This document shows, piece by piece, positions 51,293 to 58,858 of a stretch of DNA of 64,000 nucleotides. The stretch's first letter is position 1. Each line of letters opens with the position of its first letter. The notes beneath the pieces were generated by a model. That model was not told where the DNA came from. It was given only the letters and a program-made list of their open reading frames with translations, and did not search any database. This DNA is from JACVRW01 sp963765135 (GTDB lineage: Bacteria > Actinomycetota > Thermoleophilia > Solirubrobacterales > Thermoleophilaceae), in NCBI GenBank assembly GCA_963765135.1, contig CAVXUX010000002.1, positions 992,001-1,056,000 on the forward strand. The letters are read 5' to 3'. The position numbers and the translations under genes are program-made.

Positions 51293-52816
51293 TTGTCCCG
51301 GCCCCTACTAGTCCGTGCGGCAGTAGCCGCTGTCGTCTGCCTCTCGGCGCTTCCCGCCGCGGCGACCGCCCTGCCGGGCGCGCGCATCTCCTCGAAGCCG
51401 AGCGCGATGATCCAGCGCGTCGACTATCCGGACGTCCAGCGCCTCCACTTCGAGTACGGGCCGATCCCGATCACGCCGGGCCAGAACAACATCGAGGCGA
51501 ACATCAACCGCAACAAGCCGACCGTGCCCGGCTACATCACGCGGTTCAAGCCCAACCTCGTGTACACGGACAGCGGCAAGGTGCCGCGCGTCGACGTGAT
51601 CCACCTGCACCACGGCGTCTGGCTGGCAAAGAACTACCCGACGTTCGCGGCCGGTGAGGAGAAGTCGATCCTCCAGCTGCCGCGCGGCTACGGCTACCAC
51701 TACGACCCGAGCGACCGCTGGATCATGAACTACATGATCCACAACCTCCTGCCGAAGCCGACCTCGGTGAAGCTCACCTACGACATCGACTTCGTGCCCG
51801 ACGGCACGGCCACGGCGCAGAAGCTGACGCCGGCCCGGCCGCTGTGGATGGACGTGTCCGGCCTGCGCGCCTACCCGGTCTTCGACGCGCACAAGGGCCA
51901 GGGCAAGCGCGGCAAGTTCACGTTCCCCGACCAGGCGTCGGCCTCGCAGCAGGACGACATCGGCGGCGCCCACGAGTACGTGGCGGGCGCGGACATGACG
52001 CTGCTCGCCACCGCGGGGCATCTGCACCCGGGCGGTCTGTACACGGACCTCAAGGCCACGCGCGGCTCGAGCACCAAGAAGCTGTTCCGCTCGGTGGCGA
52101 AGTACTTCGAGCCGGCCGGCGCCGTTTCGTGGGACGTCTCGATGACCGCCACCAAGCCGAGCTGGAAGGTCGCCATCAAGAAGGGCGATCGCCTCAACGT
52201 CTCGGCGACCTACGACACCCGCAACGCCTCGTGGTACGAGTCGATGGGCATCATGGTGGTCTTCGTCGCCGACGGCATCAAGCCCGGCGCGAAGGACCCG
52301 TTCAAGTCGGCCATCGACTCACGCGGCAAGCTGACGCACGGCCACCTCCCGGAGAACGACCACCACGGCGGCAAGCCGCAGCCGAGTCTGCGCGACGCCC
52401 GCACGCTGGCCAACGGCTCCTTCACGGACAACGTGATGATCCAGGACTTCCTCTACGGCGTGGGCGACTTCAACCTGCCCGGCAAGCGCAGCCGCCCGCC
52501 GCTCGTGAGGGCCGGCCAGTCGCTCACGTTCACGAACCTTGACGCGACGACCGCGATCTCGGCACGGGACTCCGCCTACCACACGATCACCGCGTGCAAG
52601 GCGCCCTGTACCGGGACCACGGGCATCGCGTACCCGCTCGCCAACGCCAAGGTCCAGTTCGACTCCGGCGAGCTCGGCTTCGGCCCCCCGGGGTTCACCC
52701 CGGCCGCGAATCGCAACACGTGGGAGACCCCGAAGAGGCTGAAGTCCGGGACCTACACCTACTTCTGCCGGATCCACCCGTTCATGCGCGGATCGTTCCG
52801 CGTCGTGGGCAAGTAG
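51293..52816 (+). CDS. Secreted copper protein: monooxygenase-like region plus C-terminal cupredoxin
   Basis: 507 residues. Signal peptide (LLVRAAVAAVVCLSALPAAA). Two His-rich motifs, VIHLHHGVW at about 102 and AGHLHPGG at about 242, followed by WYESMGIMVVF at about 315, resemble the CuH and CuM (His, His, Met) ligands of PHM/DBM copper type II monooxygenases. The last 100 residues are a cupredoxin with type 1 copper ligands, SAYHTITAC and YFCRIHPFM (His, Cys, His, Met). The first assignment is inference from motif spacing; the second is firm. TTG 51293 lies 10 nt after TAGCAT. Probably repressed by the divergent TetR protein. Confidence 0.7.
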   Translation: MSRPLLVRAAVAAVVCLSALPAAATALPGARISSKPSAMIQRVDYPDVQRLHFEYGPIPITPGQNNIEANINRNKPTVPGYITRFKPNLVYTDSGKVPRVDVIHLHHGVWLAKNYPTFAAGEEKSILQLPRGYGYHYDPSDRWIMNYMIHNLLPKPTSVKLTYDIDFVPDGTATAQKLTPARPLWMDVSGLRAYPVFDAHKGQGKRGKFTFPDQASASQQDDIGGAHEYVAGADMTLLATAGHLHPGGLYTDLKATRGSSTKKLFRSVAKYFEPAGAVSWDVSMTATKPSWKVAIKKGDRLNVSATYDTRNASWYESMGIMVVFVADGIKPGAKDPFKSAIDSRGKLTHGHLPENDHHGGKPQPSLRDARTLANGSFTDNVMIQDFLYGVGDFNLPGKRSRPPLVRAGQSLTFTNLDATTAISARDSAYHTITACKAPCTGTTGIAYPLANAKVQFDSGELGFGPPGFTPAANRNTWETPKRLKSGTYTYFCRIHPFMRGSFRVVGK

Positions 52817-52819
52817 CTC

Positions 52820-53308
52820 TCAGCTCAGCGAGGCGGCCACCCGCTCCAGGGCGTCGTAGGACTCCTGCATGCCGCTCTCCATCCCGGAGTCGATGATCGT
52901 GTCGCGCAGCTCCTTGCTCGGGCACTCCACGAGCACCGTGAGCGTGGTGCGGCCGTCGACCTCCGTGAAGGTGGCGGTGTTGACCGTCGGAGGAGAGTCG
53001 CCCTGGTCGGGGATCTCGTAGATCTCGGTCGAGACGAGCCGCTCGTCCGGGACGATCTCCTGGTACTCGCCGTGGAAGGCGACCTCGAACCCCTGGCTCG
53101 ACACCATCACGTAGCGCCACTTGCCGCCGACGCGCAGGTCGATCTCGGCGATCGTCACCTCGCCCTTCTGACCGCTCCACCAGCGCTTGACCAGCTCGGG
53201 CGTGGTGTACGCCCTGAAGACCAGGTGCTTGGGCGCGTCGAACTCCCGCGTGATGAGGATCTGCTCATCCGTGGGGAGCTCCACCGTTGCGGTTCCGCTA
53301 CTGACCAT
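52820..53308 (-). CDS. SRPBCC (AHSA1-like) domain protein
   Basis: 162 residues, START/Bet v1 fold of the AHSA1 group: EQILITREFDAPKHLVFRAY, PELVKRWWSGQKGEVTIAEI, LRVGGKWRYVMVSSQGFEVA, FTEVDGRTTLTVLVECPSKE. Binds a hydrophobic ligand of unknown identity. ATG 53308 has a good Shine-Dalgarno sequence (CAGGAGG) and overlaps the end of the ArsR gene by 11 nt. The ArsR-SRPBCC pair is a frequent two-gene operon in actinobacteria. Confidence 0.9.
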   Translation of the reverse strand: MVSSGTATVELPTDEQILITREFDAPKHLVFRAYTTPELVKRWWSGQKGEVTIAEIDLRVGGKWRYVMVSSQGFEVAFHGEYQEIVPDERLVSTEIYEIPDQGDSPPTVNTATFTEVDGRTTLTVLVECPSKELRDTIIDSGMESGMQESYDALERVAASLS

Positions 53309-53645
53309 CTCGTTCCTCCTGTTCCTTGAGTTCGTCCAACACGACATCCAGCTCGGCGAACCGCTCCGACCACAGGCGCTCGTAGCTCTTCACCCAGTCG
53401 TGGATGGGCTTGAGCGCCTTTCCGTTGAGCCGGTACAGCCGCTGGCGTCCTTCGTTGCGCACGTCGACCGCTCCCACTTCTCGGAGCACCCGCAGGTGCT
53501 TGGACACCTGGGGCTGGGCTAGCCCGAGCAGCCGCACGAGGTCGTTCACCGGCCGCTCGCCGCCGGCGAGCAGATCGAGGATCTCGCGCCGCCGGGGTTC
53601 CGCCACCGCGTTGAACGCATCCGCTGTGGTCGCCGCTCGTGCCAT
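53298..53645 (-). CDS. ArsR-family transcriptional regulator
   Basis: 115 residues, winged helix: FNAVAEPRRREILDLLAGGE, LVRLLGLAQPQVSKHLRVLR (recognition helix), EVGAVDVRNEGRQRLYRLNG. No Cys at the metal sites, so it is probably not a metal sensor, unlike the ArsR at 58431. It presumably controls itself and the SRPBCC gene through the palindrome 14 nt upstream. Confidence 0.92.
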   Translation of the reverse strand: MARAATTADAFNAVAEPRRREILDLLAGGERPVNDLVRLLGLAQPQVSKHLRVLREVGAVDVRNEGRQRLYRLNGKALKPIHDWVKSYERLWSERFAELDVVLDELKEQEERDGQ

Positions 53646-53658
53646 GGCCGCTCATGAT

Positions 53659-53678
53659 ATATGCCGATATCGGAATAT
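53659..53678. promoter_or_regulatory. 20-bp palindromic operator upstream of arsR-SRPBCC
   Basis: ATATGCCGATATCGGAATAT is a dyad with a single mismatched pair, strikingly AT-rich for this genome. It lies just before the ArsR start and overlaps the likely promoter, as expected for autorepression. Confidence 0.7.
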
Positions 53679-53720
53679 GTCAAGCCGATTGCGTCAGCTT
53701 GGCCCGGGTAGCGAGGGGCC

Positions 53721-53963
53721 ATGGCTAAGGACCATGGACCGAGCGTGAAGGACGACAAGCAGTACGAGGGCTTGCGCAAGAAGGGCATGAGCAAGTCGCG
53801 TGCGGCGGCGATCGCGAATACCCCCGACGCCTCGAGCAAGGGGGGCAAGCGCAGCCACGGCGGCGGGTCGAGCCAGAGCCGCAAGAGCAGCGGCTCCGGC
53901 AGCGGCGGCAACCGCGCCCAGAAGCAGCGAGCCGGCCGCAAGGGCGGCAAGGCCTCGAGCTAG
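53721..53963 (+). CDS. Small basic DUF7218-type protein
   Basis: 80 residues: KDHGPSVKDDKQYEGLRKKG and MSKSRAAAIANTPDASSKGG match the conserved first half of this small actinobacterial family, followed by a Ser/Gly/Lys/Arg-rich disordered tail. Very basic overall; nucleic-acid binding is plausible but unproven. The structured element at 53978 follows. Confidence 0.8.
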   Translation: MAKDHGPSVKDDKQYEGLRKKGMSKSRAAAIANTPDASSKGGKRSHGGGSSQSRKSSGSGSGGNRAQKQRAGRKGGKASS

Positions 53964-53977
53964 CGCGTTGGACGGGG

Positions 53978-54031
53978 GCACTCAGAACCCCCCGAATGGG
54001 GGGCGGGAAGGTATCCCGTTCTGGGTAGTGC
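53978..54031 (+). ncRNA. Predicted three-way-junction RNA element
   Basis: A closing stem GCACT-CAGAAC (53978-53988) pairs with GTTCTG-ggt-AGTGC (54018-54031). Inside are two hairpins, CCCCC-gaat-GGGGG (53989-54002) and GGGA-aggta-TCCC (54005-54017). It lies 14 nt after the DUF7218 stop and 10 nt before the next ATG. It may be a terminator for the former, or a cis-regulatory leader for the gene at 54042. No known riboswitch class was recognised. Confidence 0.45.
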
Positions 54032-54041
54032 TAAATGCATC

Positions 54042-54341
54042 ATGGATCGAACTCGTTACGAGGGTTACGTTGTCGCACGGAACGCCATCGTGGCGCAGCC
54101 GCTCGACGAGTTCGCCACGGCGACCCTGTCTGATCTGGCCGAGGCGCTGCTGCTCGCCCGCGACGTCACCGAGGCGGAGCAGGCGCGCGAGGCCGTGCTC
54201 GAGGGCCTGGCGCTGCTCGTCACCCGCCACGACCTGACCCGGCGGGCGGCGGTCCGCTTCTGGACGTACCTGAGGGCGTGCGGCCCGCCGATGTACTGGC
54301 CGCCGACCTGGGAGGGCTCTCCCGTAGCGTCCCCTGCTTGA
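54042..54341 (+). CDS. Small hypothetical protein
   Basis: 99 residues, mainly helical: MDRTRYEGYVVARNAIVAQP, LSDLAEALLLARDVTEAEQA, AVLEGLALLVTRHDLTRRAA, then RFWTYLRACGPPMYWPPTWE. No family recognised. There is no Shine-Dalgarno sequence; the structured element ends 10 nt before. Its TGA overlaps the TTG start of the FAD oxidoreductase, so both are probably translated together. Confidence 0.65.
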   Translation: MDRTRYEGYVVARNAIVAQPLDEFATATLSDLAEALLLARDVTEAEQAREAVLEGLALLVTRHDLTRRAAVRFWTYLRACGPPMYWPPTWEGSPVASPA

Positions 54342-55879
54342 CGCCGCGCCGCGCACTGGTGATCGGGGCGGGCCACAACGGCCTGCTGTGCGCCGGCACG
54401 CTGGCGCAGGCCGGGTGGGAGGTGACGGTGCTGGAGCAGGCGCCCCATGCGGGCGGCGCCGTGCATTCGGCCGATGGCCCGCTGCCGGGGTTCGTGGTCG
54501 ACCCCTGCGCCGGCTTCTTCCCGCTCACGCGCGCCTCGCCGGCGTTCGCCGGCCTCGACCTGGAGGCCCTTGGGGTCGAGTGGGTAGAGCCGCCGATCCC
54601 GATGGTGCACCCGCTGCCCGACGGCCGGTCGGTGGCGCTGCATCGCGAGGTCGAGCCCACGGTCGCGAGCTTGGAGGCAGTGCGGCCCGGAGCGGGGCGG
54701 GCCTGGGCCGGCCTGGTGGCCCCGCTGCTGCGCCACCAGCGGCTCGTGCGCGAAACCGTGCTGGCGCCGCTGCCGCCGGTGGCCTCGGCGTTGGCGCTTG
54801 GCCTGCGGCTGCGGCGCGGTGGGCTCGAGCTGGCGCGCCTGATGGCCGGCTCGGCGGCCGACCTCGGCCGGGGCGTGCTCGGCGGCGACGAGCCCGCGGC
54901 CTGGCTGGGCGGATCCGCGGCGCACTCGGACCTCGCCCCTGACGCTGCCGGCAGCGCAGCGGTCGCGTTCTCCCTCCACCTGCTCGGGCACATGGTGGGC
55001 TGGCCGTTCCCGCGCGGCGGCGCCGGCCGGATCGCCGACGCGCTGGTGAGGCGGGTGACGCTCGCTGGCGGCACGGTGCGCTGCGCAGCGGCGGTCGAGC
55101 GGATCGAGTCCACCGGCGGCCGCGTGCGCGGCGTCGTGTTGGCCGACGGCACCAGCCTCGCGGCAGAGGTCGTCGTGGCCACGGTCAGCGTCGCGCCGCT
55201 ACTGCACATGCTCGGCCCCGGAGCGCTGCCGCGCCGCCTGGAGGACGAGCTGCGGCGGTGGCGCTACGGGGTGGGCACGTTCAAGGTCGACTTCGCGCTG
55301 TCGGGGCCGGTCCCCTGGGTCAGCGACGAGGCGCGGCGGGCGGCCGTGGTGCACGTGGGCGGGACGGTCGGGGAGCAAGTCGAGGCGGCTCACGCCGCCG
55401 GTCGCGGCGAGGTCCCGCGCCGGCCCTCGATCGTGGTCGGCCAGCACTCGCTCCACGACGACACGCGCGCTCCGCCGGGGCAGCACGCGCTCTACGCGTA
55501 CACGCACGTGCCGGCGCGCTACCCAGACGACGACGCCGCGGTGGCCGACCTGATGGAGCAGCGGATCGAGGCGCTCGCACCCGGCTTCCGCCGGCTCGTG
55601 CTCGGGCGCACACTGCGGTCGCCGGAGCGGCTCGAGCGGGACAACCCCAGCCTGGTCGGCGGCGACCTCGGTGGAGGCAGCCTCGCGCTCGACCAGCTGC
55701 TGCTGTTCCGCCCGGCCCCGCGGCTGGCGCGCTATCGCACGCCGCTGCGGGGCCTCTACGTGGCGAGCGCCTCGACGCACCCCGGCCCGGGCGTGCACGG
55801 CGTGCCGGGCGCCGGCGCGGCGCGGGCCGTGCGCCGCGACGCCGCGTGGCCGCTCAGGCGACCCTCACCCGCGCCGTAG
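54338..55879 (+). CDS. FAD-dependent oxidoreductase (phytoene desaturase-like)
   Basis: 513 residues. N-terminal dinucleotide fold LVIGAGHNGLLCAGTLAQAG (GxGxxG) with EQAPHAGGAVHSADGP, typical of the CrtI/amine-oxidase flavoprotein class; later GWPFPRGGAGRIADALVRRV, GGTVRCAAAVERIESTGGRV, and the FAD-binding end GLYVASASTHPGPGVHGVPG. Substrate is probably a hydrophobic polyene or similar, but no carotenoid genes flank it. TTG 54338 overlaps the upstream stop. The 3' end overlaps the convergent methyltransferase by 15 bp. Confidence 0.88.
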   Translation: MTPRRALVIGAGHNGLLCAGTLAQAGWEVTVLEQAPHAGGAVHSADGPLPGFVVDPCAGFFPLTRASPAFAGLDLEALGVEWVEPPIPMVHPLPDGRSVALHREVEPTVASLEAVRPGAGRAWAGLVAPLLRHQRLVRETVLAPLPPVASALALGLRLRRGGLELARLMAGSAADLGRGVLGGDEPAAWLGGSAAHSDLAPDAAGSAAVAFSLHLLGHMVGWPFPRGGAGRIADALVRRVTLAGGTVRCAAAVERIESTGGRVRGVVLADGTSLAAEVVVATVSVAPLLHMLGPGALPRRLEDELRRWRYGVGTFKVDFALSGPVPWVSDEARRAAVVHVGGTVGEQVEAAHAAGRGEVPRRPSIVVGQHSLHDDTRAPPGQHALYAYTHVPARYPDDDAAVADLMEQRIEALAPGFRRLVLGRTLRSPERLERDNPSLVGGDLGGGSLALDQLLLFRPAPRLARYRTPLRGLYVASASTHPGPGVHGVPGAGAARAVRRDAAWPLRRPSPAP

Positions 55880-56458
55880 CCGCCGCGCCGCGAGCAGCTC
55901 GAGCGTGCCCCAGACGGTCGACAGCCGCATCCGGGGTGACGGATCCGCGAAGCCCGCGTCGGCGATCAGCGCCGGCAGCCGCCCGGCCGCGTGGTCGGCC
56001 GTTCCGGCGCGGCCGTCGAGGATGCGCAGCGCCGCGAACCCGGCGCGGGGGAGAGCCCCGCGCGGGCGTCCCCAGTCGGCTACGTGCAGCCAGCCGCCGG
56101 GGCGCAGGGCGGCCCGGGCATCGGTCAGCGCGGCGCGCTTCGGGTCGGGCTCGAGGTGGTGGAGCAGCAGCGACATCACGATGACGTCGGCCTGCCCGGT
56201 GGCGAGCGGCAGTGCGCCGGCGAGGCCCTTGCGCCACTCGACGCGATCGGCGCCCGGCTTGCGTCGCGCGCGCTCCAGCACGTCGGCGTCGCCGTCGATC
56301 GCCAGCACCGCGGCGTCGGGACGCGCTGCCGCGAGCGCGATCGCAAACGACCCCGTGCCCGCGCCCACGTCGACGATCGTTCCTGCCCGCGGCAGGGTCT
56401 CGCTGACGGCCTCGAGCAGCGCGGGCCGCCAGCGACGCTCGCGCATCGTCAGCGCCAT
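55865..56458 (-). CDS. SAM-dependent methyltransferase, class I
   Basis: Rossmann fold: TIVDVGAGTGSFAIALAAAR (motif I), AVLAIDGDADVLERARRKPG (acidic loop), VIVMSLLLHHLEPDPKRAAL, ARAALRPGGWLHVADWGRPR. Small-molecule type; substrate unknown. ATG 56458 is the first standard start, but the frame upstream to about 56515 reads QRYVPAAGRAGLTALYDPV, which looks like the true N-terminus of such enzymes and has no ATG/GTG/TTG. Frame start or sequence may be wrong there. Confidence 0.83.
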   Translation of the reverse strand: MALTMRERRWRPALLEAVSETLPRAGTIVDVGAGTGSFAIALAAARPDAAVLAIDGDADVLERARRKPGADRVEWRKGLAGALPLATGQADVIVMSLLLHHLEPDPKRAALTDARAALRPGGWLHVADWGRPRGALPRAGFAALRILDGRAGTADHAAGRLPALIADAGFADPSPRMRLSTVWGTLELLAARRLRRG

Positions 56459-56523
56459 GACCGGGTCGTAGAGGGCGGTCAGGCCGGCGCGCCCGGCGGC
56501 CGGGACGTAGCGCTGCGCCGTCG

Positions 56524-56757
56524 CTAGCCCTCCTGGGCTCCGAACAGCTCCGCGCGCAGCTCCGCGATCTCGGTGACGGCGGCGATCACGTAGAGCTGGC
56601 GGGTGACCTCGATCTCCTCCTCGAGATCCGCCATGTAGGAGGGGATGTCGGCGAGCCCGGTCTCGCGGGTTTCGGCACGCTCGGCGTCGAGCTGGATCAG
56701 GCGACCGCGCACATCGACGGCCGTCAGATGGATCTCATTCGGCTGATGCGGCTCCAT
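56524..56757 (-). CDS. Small acidic hypothetical protein
   Basis: 77 residues, helical: IHLTAVDVRGRLIQLDAERA, IPSYMADLEEEIEVTRQLYV, AVTEIAELRAELFGAQEG. Likely a coiled-coil or helical hairpin; no family recognised. ATG lies 7 nt after a minus-strand CAATCT hexamer. Upstream of, and probably co-transcribed with, the methyltransferase. Confidence 0.65.
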   Translation of the reverse strand: MEPHQPNEIHLTAVDVRGRLIQLDAERAETRETGLADIPSYMADLEEEIEVTRQLYVIAAVTEIAELRAELFGAQEG

Positions 56758-56851
56758 GCGCTGCAGATTGCCAACCGACCGCGACGGCGAATAGGCGGGT
56801 AACTGGCATCTGGGGGTGCGGTAAGCCGAACCAAGGACCCCTCTTGCGGCG

Positions 56852-57673
56852 CTAGAGCGCCACGCGGATCAGCTTCAGGCGCCTCGTCAGCGCGCCAAGC
56901 CCGTACTGCGCGAGCGCGCCCTCGTCGATGCCGAGGATGCCGGCCGCGTCGATGCCCGGCGGCGACAGGGTGTCCTTCATCGCGGGCATCAGGTTGTAGA
57001 GGCGGTCGCGCACCACGTCCGCCATCGCGGGGTCGTCCGCGACGGCGCGGCGCAGGAACTCGGTCCCGTAGGCGACGTGGCGCTGCTCGTCCGCGGCGAT
57101 CAGGCCGTAGCCCTCCGCGAAGCCGGGCAGCAGCTCGTGCTCGGCGAGGTAGTCGAGCAGGAAGTGCGACGTGGTCATCCCGAGCGTGCCCTCCATCGCC
57201 ATGTGGTAGATCGTCACGAAGTCGACCTTGGCCTCGCGGTTGCGCGGCTCGGCGATCAGGCGCGCGTGGGCGGCGCCCAGCGCCTCGTCGAAGATGATCC
57301 GGAACGGCTCGGCGAGCACCTCGCGCGCGCGGGCGACGTGCTCGGCGATCGCCGCCGGGTCCGCGACCACCTCGTTCTGGAAGCGGACGTAGAACTGCAT
57401 GTGGCGCACCTCGTCGACCAGCTGCGTCGACAGATAGCTGCCCTCCTCCTCGTCGTCCTGGGCGTAGACCAACCCGACGAACTGGGTCGAGATGCGCTCC
57501 TCCGCGGCCAGCAGGGCGGAGAGCACCCAGTAGAGCAGCCCCCGCTCGGTCTCGTCGAGCCCTCGCCACTGCTCGACGTCGCGCGCGAGGTCCACGTCCT
57601 GGGCGGCCCAGTGGCTGCGCTCCCAGTCCTCGTACAGCTGCTGGGGGGAGCGCAGCGGCGCGGTGGTGGTCAT
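56852..57673 (-). CDS. R2-like diiron (ribonucleotide reductase small-subunit-like) protein in the arsenic operon
   Basis: 273 residues, ferritin-like helical bundle. Diiron ligands are complete: Glu in LLAAEERISTQF, ExxH in LVDEVRHMQFYVRFQNEV, Glu in MAMEGTLGMTTSHF, and ExxH in IAADEQRHVAYGTEFLRR. It is annotated-like NrdB but shorter, with no nrdA nearby, and fits the R2-like oxidase group better. ATG 57673 overlaps the arsM stop by 4 nt, so it is translated together with ArsM. Function in arsenic handling is inference. Confidence 0.85.
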   Translation of the reverse strand: MTTTAPLRSPQQLYEDWERSHWAAQDVDLARDVEQWRGLDETERGLLYWVLSALLAAEERISTQFVGLVYAQDDEEEGSYLSTQLVDEVRHMQFYVRFQNEVVADPAAIAEHVARAREVLAEPFRIIFDEALGAAHARLIAEPRNREAKVDFVTIYHMAMEGTLGMTTSHFLLDYLAEHELLPGFAEGYGLIAADEQRHVAYGTEFLRRAVADDPAMADVVRDRLYNLMPAMKDTLSPPGIDAAGILGIDEGALAQYGLGALTRRLKLIRVAL

Positions 57674-58443
57674 CGCGGCTCGGGCTTGCGGGCGCGCACG
57701 ATGGCCGAGCTGGCGTGCTCGTGCACGCGGTGGGTCTCGCGGATCTCGAGGTCCACGAGGCCGGCGTCCGCGAGCGCGGCCTCGAACTGGCCGCGGGTGA
57801 GCGCGCCGGCGACGCAGCCGGTCCACTGCTCCATGTCCGAGCGCGTGGCGGCATCCATGTCGGTGTCGGCGATCACGTCCGAAACGGCGAAGCGCCCGCC
57901 CGGGCGCAGCACACGGGCGGCCTCGCGCAGCACCTTGCCCTTGTCGGCCGAGAGGTTGATCACGCAGTTGGAGATCACCACGTCGACGGAGGCGTCGGGG
58001 AGTGGGATCTCCTCGATGTAGCCCTTGACGAACTCGACGTTCTCGATCCCGGCCTCGCGGGCGTGGGTGCGCGCGAGCGCGAGCATCTCGTCGGTCATAT
58101 CGAGCCCGATCGCCTTGCCGGTCGGGCCCACGCGGCGGGCCGAGAGGAGCACGTCGGCGCCGGCCCCGGCGCCGAGGTCGAGGACGGTCTCGCCCTCTTC
58201 GAGGTCCGCGACCGCCGTGGGCACGCCGCAGCCGAGCGAGGCCTCGAGCGCCGCCTGTGGCGCGGTGGCCGCTTCCTCGCCGTAGAGGGCGTGGCCGAAC
58301 ACCACGTTGCCGTTCTTGTCCGTGGGCTTCATGTCGGGGTCGGTGAACGTGGGGCTGCCGCAGCACCCCGAAGCGGTCCTGGCGGCGGCGGCATAGCGCT
58401 CGCGCACACGCTCGCGGATGTCGGTATCGGTCAGCTCAGCCAT
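57670..58443 (-). CDS. arsM: Arsenite methyltransferase ArsM
   Basis: 257 residues. Methylates As(III) with S-adenosylmethionine. SAM fold: TVLDLGAGAGADVLLSARRV, IGLDMTDEMLALARTHAREA, DVVISNCVINLSADKGKVLR, VLRPGGRFAVSDVIAD. Cysteines in the arsenic-binding positions occur in GCCGSP near residue 27, LGCGVP, SNCVINL and WTGCVAGAL. ATG 58443 overlaps the end of arsR by 13 nt. Operon arsR-arsM-diiron protein. Confidence 0.93.
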   Translation of the reverse strand: MAELTDTDIRERVRERYAAAARTASGCCGSPTFTDPDMKPTDKNGNVVFGHALYGEEAATAPQAALEASLGCGVPTAVADLEEGETVLDLGAGAGADVLLSARRVGPTGKAIGLDMTDEMLALARTHAREAGIENVEFVKGYIEEIPLPDASVDVVISNCVINLSADKGKVLREAARVLRPGGRFAVSDVIADTDMDAATRSDMEQWTGCVAGALTRGQFEAALADAGLVDLEIRETHRVHEHASSAIVRARKPEPR

Positions 58444-58784
58444 GCGGACAGCTCCTTCAGCGAGTCGGGGGTGACGTAGTAGTAGGCCCAGAGGCCCTGG
58501 CGCTCCGAGTCGACGATGCCGGCGTCGCGCAGGACCTTGAGGTGGTGCGACACGGTGGGCTGGGAGAGGTCGAACAGCGGGACCAGCTCGCAGACGCAGA
58601 CCTTGCCGGCGTGCTTGCGCAGCACGTCGACGAGCTGGAGGCGAACCGGGTCGGCGAGCGCCTTGGCGATGCTCGCCATGCGCTCGGCCTGCTTGCGCTC
58701 GACGTCCGGATAGACGACCGGCTCGCAACAGGGTTGCCCAGCCGGTCGCTTCTGCTTGGGGGAGAGCTCCAGATCGACAGCCAT
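58431..58784 (-). CDS. arsR: Arsenic-responsive ArsR repressor
   Basis: 117 residues. Winged helix: AKALADPVRLQLVDVLRKHA, VCVCELVPLFDLSQPTVSHH, LKVLRDAGIVDSERQGLWAY. The classical As(III) site is present as KVCVCELVPLF in the DNA-binding helix, with an additional Cys pair near the N-terminus (QPCCEPVV). It should dissociate from DNA on binding arsenite. First gene of the minus-strand ars operon; operator directly upstream. Confidence 0.94.
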   Translation of the reverse strand: MAVDLELSPKQKRPAGQPCCEPVVYPDVERKQAERMASIAKALADPVRLQLVDVLRKHAGKVCVCELVPLFDLSQPTVSHHLKVLRDAGIVDSERQGLWAYYYVTPDSLKELSAWLS

Positions 58785-58802
58785 CTATATACGTATATCG
58801 AT
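58783..58802. promoter_or_regulatory. ArsR operator palindrome
   Basis: ATCTATATACGTATATCGAT is a 20-bp dyad with one mismatched pair. It abuts the ArsR start and lies between the divergent ars transcription units, so one site may control both. Confidence 0.75.
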
Positions 58803-58858
58803 TGAAGTGATGCCTGTCAATGGATACGATCCGAGCGGCGGCCAAGGAGGAGATCGAC

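Noticed and set aside
56852..57673. Calling the diiron protein ribonucleotide reductase subunit NrdB/NrdF
   Set aside because: Too short, no large-subunit gene nearby, and it is coupled to arsM.
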